Below are positions 39,339-42,283 of a DNA stretch of 42,283 nucleotides, piece by piece. The translations under genes and the position numbers were made by a program. The notes below the pieces were generated by a model. The model made no database searches. It was not told where the DNA came from and saw nothing but the letters and a program-made list of their open reading frames with translations. The stretch spans positions 1-42,283 of the forward strand of contig CAYMKL010000051.1 of the NCBI GenBank assembly GCA_964390805.1. The letters run 5' to 3'. This stretch comes from CAYMKL01 sp964390805 (GTDB lineage Bacteria > Chloroflexota > Anaerolineae > VGOG01). The first letter of the stretch is position 1, and every line of letters starts with the position of its first letter.

Positions 39339-40979
39339 TCAGAGGCCGCGATGCAAACGCCAATCTTTGATAGCGACGAGGAGGTTGAGCACGGTATAGG
39401 GATCTCTAAGGTCGAGCTCCCAGGTCTCTTTGACCTTCGCCAGCCGCTGCCGCAGCGTGTTGCGGTGGATGTAGAGATCCTGGGCACTCTGTTGGGCGTT
39501 GCCCAGACGATCCAGGTACACTTCAACAGTCTTGAGCAATTCTGTGCCGTGCGTCTGATCGTGTTCCGCGATCTCCTGCACGACACGGTGATGGCGGCTC
39601 GCGGAGTGCATCTCAGGAGGCAGCGCTCGTAACCATGGCAGAATGCCCAGGTTCTCGAAGGCCCATACCCCAGGCTTTCCTTCGGAGAGGGCTTTCCCGA
39701 CCCGCAATGCTTCGGTCGCCTCCTGGTAGCATTGGCGGACACCCGTGGCCTGGCGCGAGGCGGTACTGAGTCCGATGACCAGAGAGAATCCTTGCCGGGT
39801 GCCCTCCTCCACGAGGATGTGAGCTGCCTCCAGGCCGCGTCGCGGATCGGGGGTTCCCAGCAACACGATGAGCCTCTGCCCTCGCTCGACCACTGTGGCC
39901 GGCAGGTCCTTCCTGCGCATTTTCTGTTCGACGAGGGTGGATAGGCCGCCCAGCTCTGTTGGTTCTGGGCTGATTTCCTCCAGAGCCAGCACGTGGTATC
40001 CTTGCTGAAGGCCCAGCCTTTGCAATGTGTCTGTCAGGTCCCGGATAGCCTGATAGGGGTCTGGGTCCAGCAGGGTATTCAGCAGGCTGGCCTTGAGGCG
40101 TTGTTCTGCCTCGTTGATGGCCTGCTCCCGGCTCATGATCAGGGCGGCCACAGTGGCAGCCCGCTCAATGGCCAGGAAGTCCAGTTCGGTCAAGGGGTGG
40201 TCTGTAGCGATGATCCAGACGAAGCCATACAACTGAGGTCCAACCAGAATAGGGGCAATGATCCTCTCCAACGTCATCCCCATCTCTGGCATTGGAGATA
40301 CATGCTGCGGTCTGGGATCTGTTCGTAGTCGCTCAAACAGACCTTGTGAAGCGAGGTGAGCCACCATTTTCTCCGGCGTTCGCCCTTCGGCGATGCTACG
40401 CTCTCGCATCTTGTCTACGGGCCCAGTGGAGGCGTAAGCCAGCAAGCGGAGGGAGGCATCTTCTATGGTCACGGAGCGGCTCAAGAGCGTCGCCAGCGTG
40501 TCGGCCAGGGCATCCAATCCCTTACCTTCCAGCACCAGTTGGGTCAGGACTTTGTGGATGTGAAGGGATTGCTGAACGAGAGCATATTGCTCGCTGAGAA
40601 TCCGTTCGTGGATGGCCCGCGTGACCTCGACATAGGGCACCTCAAAAGGCACAGTGATGATGGGGAAGTCCAGCTCGTCCGCCAAGCGGATCATGTCCGG
40701 GGGAATCTGGTGGAAGTAGCGTCCTACCGCCACCACCATACCGGCGAGGCCCTTTTCAACCAGACTGGGGACGAGTTCGCGTTGTATTTCGGGATGATCT
40801 TTGAAAGCGAAGGCGGTCGTGAGTAGTAGGTTGCCCTCTCGCACCCACTGGGCCACATCCGGCACCTCCACAAGATGCGTCCAGCGGATAACGCGATTCA
40901 GTCCCCTGTGCCCGGCCACTACCTGGGCTTCGGAGAAGATCTCAAGTTCGTTCAGTGCATCGGCAACAGTCAGTGGCAT
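39339..40979 (-). CDS. PucR-family transcriptional regulator
   Basis: A 546-residue regulator. Residues 1-125 are the PucR domain (LTVADALNELEIFSEAQVVAG, then VEVPDVAQWVREGNLLLTT). The middle (about 150-290) looks like a GAF-type sensory region. Next is the CdaR GGDEF-like part (LNTLLDPDP to VIGLSTASRQ). The C-terminus (about 480-546) is the HTH_30 DNA-binding domain with the signature DLYIHRNTLRQRLAKVKE. Relatives control purine, amino-acid and sugar-acid catabolism, mostly as activators. It is transcribed toward the operon at 38777 and probably binds the dyad in front of it; the ligand is unknown. Confidence 0.92.
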   Translation of the reverse strand: MPLTVADALNELEIFSEAQVVAGHRGLNRVIRWTHLVEVPDVAQWVREGNLLLTTAFAFKDHPEIQRELVPSLVEKGLAGMVVAVGRYFHQIPPDMIRLADELDFPIITVPFEVPYVEVTRAIHERILSEQYALVQQSLHIHKVLTQLVLEGKGLDALADTLATLLSRSVTIEDASLRLLAYASTGPVDKMRERSIAEGRTPEKMVAHLASQGLFERLRTDPRPQHVSPMPEMGMTLERIIAPILVGPQLYGFVWIIATDHPLTELDFLAIERAATVAALIMSREQAINEAEQRLKASLLNTLLDPDPYQAIRDLTDTLQRLGLQQGYHVLALEEISPEPTELGGLSTLVEQKMRRKDLPATVVERGQRLIVLLGTPDPRRGLEAAHILVEEGTRQGFSLVIGLSTASRQATGVRQCYQEATEALRVGKALSEGKPGVWAFENLGILPWLRALPPEMHSASRHHRVVQEIAEHDQTHGTELLKTVEVYLDRLGNAQQSAQDLYIHRNTLRQRLAKVKETWELDLRDPYTVLNLLVAIKDWRLHRGL

Positions 40980-41009
40980 GAGACTACTGCACTCAACAAG
41001 AGTGGGCCT

Positions 41010-42176
41010 TCACATGTCGAAGCAACTGCGATAGATCTGCTCGTACGCCTCGAGGTCAAGGTCACGCGGGTTGCCTATAGTTTGCGGATCATCGTAGGCC
41101 AGTTGGGCCAGCATGGGGATATCCTCTTCAGGGATGCCCATCTCAGGCAAGGTAGGGATGTCCAGGTCTACGGTCAGTTCGGCGACGGCGTCCACAGCCA
41201 GCAGCGCCGCCTCCCACACTGTCAATCCCCAGGTGTCCTCGCCCATAGCCTGTGCGATGCGAGCGTACTTGTGCGGCTCGCCCATGTAGTTGTAGGCCAT
41301 CACCGGAACCAGCAGCGTGGCGGTCAGTTCGCCGTGGGGCAGATCGTAGACGCCGCCCGCTGTCTGGCTCATGGCGTGAACTGCGCCGGCGCTTTCCGTG
41401 CCGTAGCTCATGCCGGCCAGCATGGCGGCCATGGACATCTTGTAGCGCGCCTCTTCGTTCTGCCCTTGGGCGTAGGCAATTCGCAGCCACTGACCGATGG
41501 TCTCGATGGCCCACAACGCCACGGCGTCGGGCCAGGGCTGAGCGTAGGCACAGGTGTAGCACTCGATGGCGTGAGTGAGGGCGTCCATGCCCGTGCCAGA
41601 GGTTAGGCGCGGCGGCAATCCCAGCGTCAGTCGTGGGTCAATGAGCGCCACGTGGGGGGCGATGAGCCCCGTGCCGCCGACGTTGAACTTGATTTTGCGC
41701 TTCGGGTCGGTAATCACCGCCCACAGCGTCACCTCAGAGCCGGTCCCCGCGGTGGTGGGCACAGTGACCAGCGGCGGGACGCGCGTCTGGATGGGCTGCG
41801 GATCGGCCCACTCGTAATCTAGAATAGAGCCACCGTCCATGGCCACGACGCCGATGGACTTGGCCGTATCCATGCTGCTGCCGCCGCCAAAGCCAATGAG
41901 GCCGTCGCATCCTTTTGCTTCGTAGATCTCTGTGGCCTCGTCCACCAGCTTGATGGGCGGATTGGGAACGACGCCGTCGAACAGGACGTAGTCCACGTTG
42001 CCCGCCTCCAGGCTTCTGGTGGCCTCATCCACCAGGCCGGCAGACACCAGCCCCTCGTCGGTGACCAGCATGGGCCGCCTGGCTCCCAGTGCCGTGACCT
42101 CATCGGCCAGGCAGGCGATGGCCCCCGGCGCGTGTTTCACGACCGTGGGGACTTCGAAGGAACGTAGGTTGATCAT
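41010..42176 (-). CDS. Iron-containing alcohol dehydrogenase (group III)
   Basis: A 388-residue enzyme of the iron-dependent alcohol dehydrogenase family. NAD(P)-binding loop GLIGFGGGSSMDTAKSIG. Metal ligands Asp and His in GTGMDALTHAIECY, His in GAVHAMSQTAGG and His in YDLPHGELTATLL. Length and motifs are typical. ATG 42176 has an aggagg site 8 bases upstream; earlier in-frame codons lack one. It is followed after 30 bases by the PucR gene, so the two are probably co-transcribed. It may reduce or oxidise an aldehyde intermediate of the pathway (inference). Confidence 0.93.
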   Translation of the reverse strand: MINLRSFEVPTVVKHAPGAIACLADEVTALGARRPMLVTDEGLVSAGLVDEATRSLEAGNVDYVLFDGVVPNPPIKLVDEATEIYEAKGCDGLIGFGGGSSMDTAKSIGVVAMDGGSILDYEWADPQPIQTRVPPLVTVPTTAGTGSEVTLWAVITDPKRKIKFNVGGTGLIAPHVALIDPRLTLGLPPRLTSGTGMDALTHAIECYTCAYAQPWPDAVALWAIETIGQWLRIAYAQGQNEEARYKMSMAAMLAGMSYGTESAGAVHAMSQTAGGVYDLPHGELTATLLVPVMAYNYMGEPHKYARIAQAMGEDTWGLTVWEAALLAVDAVAELTVDLDIPTLPEMGIPEEDIPMLAQLAYDDPQTIGNPRDLDLEAYEQIYRSCFDM

Positions 42177-42199
42177 GTTGTAAACCTCCTGAAAGTATT

Positions 42200-42283
42200 G
42201 ATTATGGAGTAGAAACGCAAAGCGTAAAACCTTATTTTTGCGCAAAACTCCAGGGGCTGTATTAATGCAACCCCCTGAGTTTT
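42200..42283 (-). promoter_or_regulatory. Leader region of the iron-alcohol-dehydrogenase gene
   Basis: A short palindrome ggggctgtattaatgcaacccc (42253-42274) has one G-T mismatch between its arms and could be an operator. An A/T-rich stretch follows toward the gene. No clear -35/-10 pair is visible; ttttacg and ataatc are weak candidates on the minus strand. Confidence 0.3.

Noticed and set aside
42215..42250. A TTTGCGCA...TTTTACG stretch upstream of the iron-alcohol-dehydrogenase gene looks loosely like the shared module
   Set aside because: The spacing between half-sites differs by one to two bases and the conserved CTACATG and TATACTT parts are missing.
1..42283. CRISPR arrays, tRNA or rRNA genes, and pyrrolysine biosynthesis genes
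   Set aside because: I looked for regularly spaced repeats, cloverleaf or rRNA-like sequence and pylBCD/pylS-type proteins and saw none. A computed search (tRNA and Rfam models) would be needed to exclude short RNAs fully.

Overview
The window looks like a chromosomal catabolic island from an uncultured, probably anaerobic member of the Chloroflexota. The evidence is a GC-rich sequence, an ABC-transporter lipoprotein with the Val-Glu-Lys repeat linker common in that phylum, many corrinoid methyltransferases, a tungsten-type aldehyde oxidoreductase, and dispersed palindromic repeats. The phylum call is an inference; no rRNA or other marker gene is present. I found no tRNA, rRNA, CRISPR array or phage genes.

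Layout. (1) 1-503: the tail of an unrecognised membrane protein and a hairpin-rich leader. (2) 504-7785 (+): a peptide/opine-type ABC importer (binding lipoprotein, two permeases, fused double ATPase) with a URO-D/MtaA-like methyltransferase gene between the lipoprotein and the permeases. (3) 8001-9248 (+): an amidohydrolase. (4) 9477-22743 (+): a long demethylation operon: MtmB-like methyltransferase, corrinoid protein, class III aminotransferase, AhpD-like protein, dimethylglycine-dehydrogenase-like flavoprotein fused to GcvT, MttB-like methyltransferase, aldehyde:ferredoxin oxidoreductase, Asp/Glu racemase-like protein, ETF beta and alpha, and a MetH-activation-domain protein. (5) 22744-23811: a repeat-bounded cassette carrying a double GxxExxY gene and a nested MITE-like element. 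(6) 23841-30737 (+): FAD flavoprotein, second MttB-like protein, MmgE/PrpD protein, M20 peptidase and a SAF-type NAD(P) oxidoreductase, ending in a bidirectional terminator. (7) 30848-31505 (-): a toxin-antitoxin pair with a frameshifted DUF6516/TumE-like toxin. (8) 31601-38777 (-): a second demethylation operon (corrinoid protein, two tandem MtmB-like proteins, aminotransferase, Zn-alcohol dehydrogenase, enolase-superfamily enzyme). It is preceded by a cobalamin riboswitch, a terminator hairpin and a strong promoter. (9) 39339-42176 (-): a PucR-type regulator and an iron-type alcohol dehydrogenase.

The main result is a set of three MtmB (monomethylamine methyltransferase) homologues that do not use pyrrolysine. 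All three carry Met where archaeal MtmB has Pyl202, and each operon that holds them also holds a cognate-type corrinoid protein. The two operons face each other about 30 kb apart but share a promoter/operator module (37 of 47 positions match, including identical -35 and -10 boxes and a TTGT-N14-ACAA dyad). This points to one regulon, most simply controlled by the adjacent PucR protein. I infer a system that imports an N-methylated compound, transfers its methyl groups through corrinoid proteins to a pterin or thiol acceptor, and processes the demethylated backbone by transamination and oxidation. The substrate cannot be read from sequence. Several small mobile repeats with visible target duplications have landed in the leaders and gaps of these operons.
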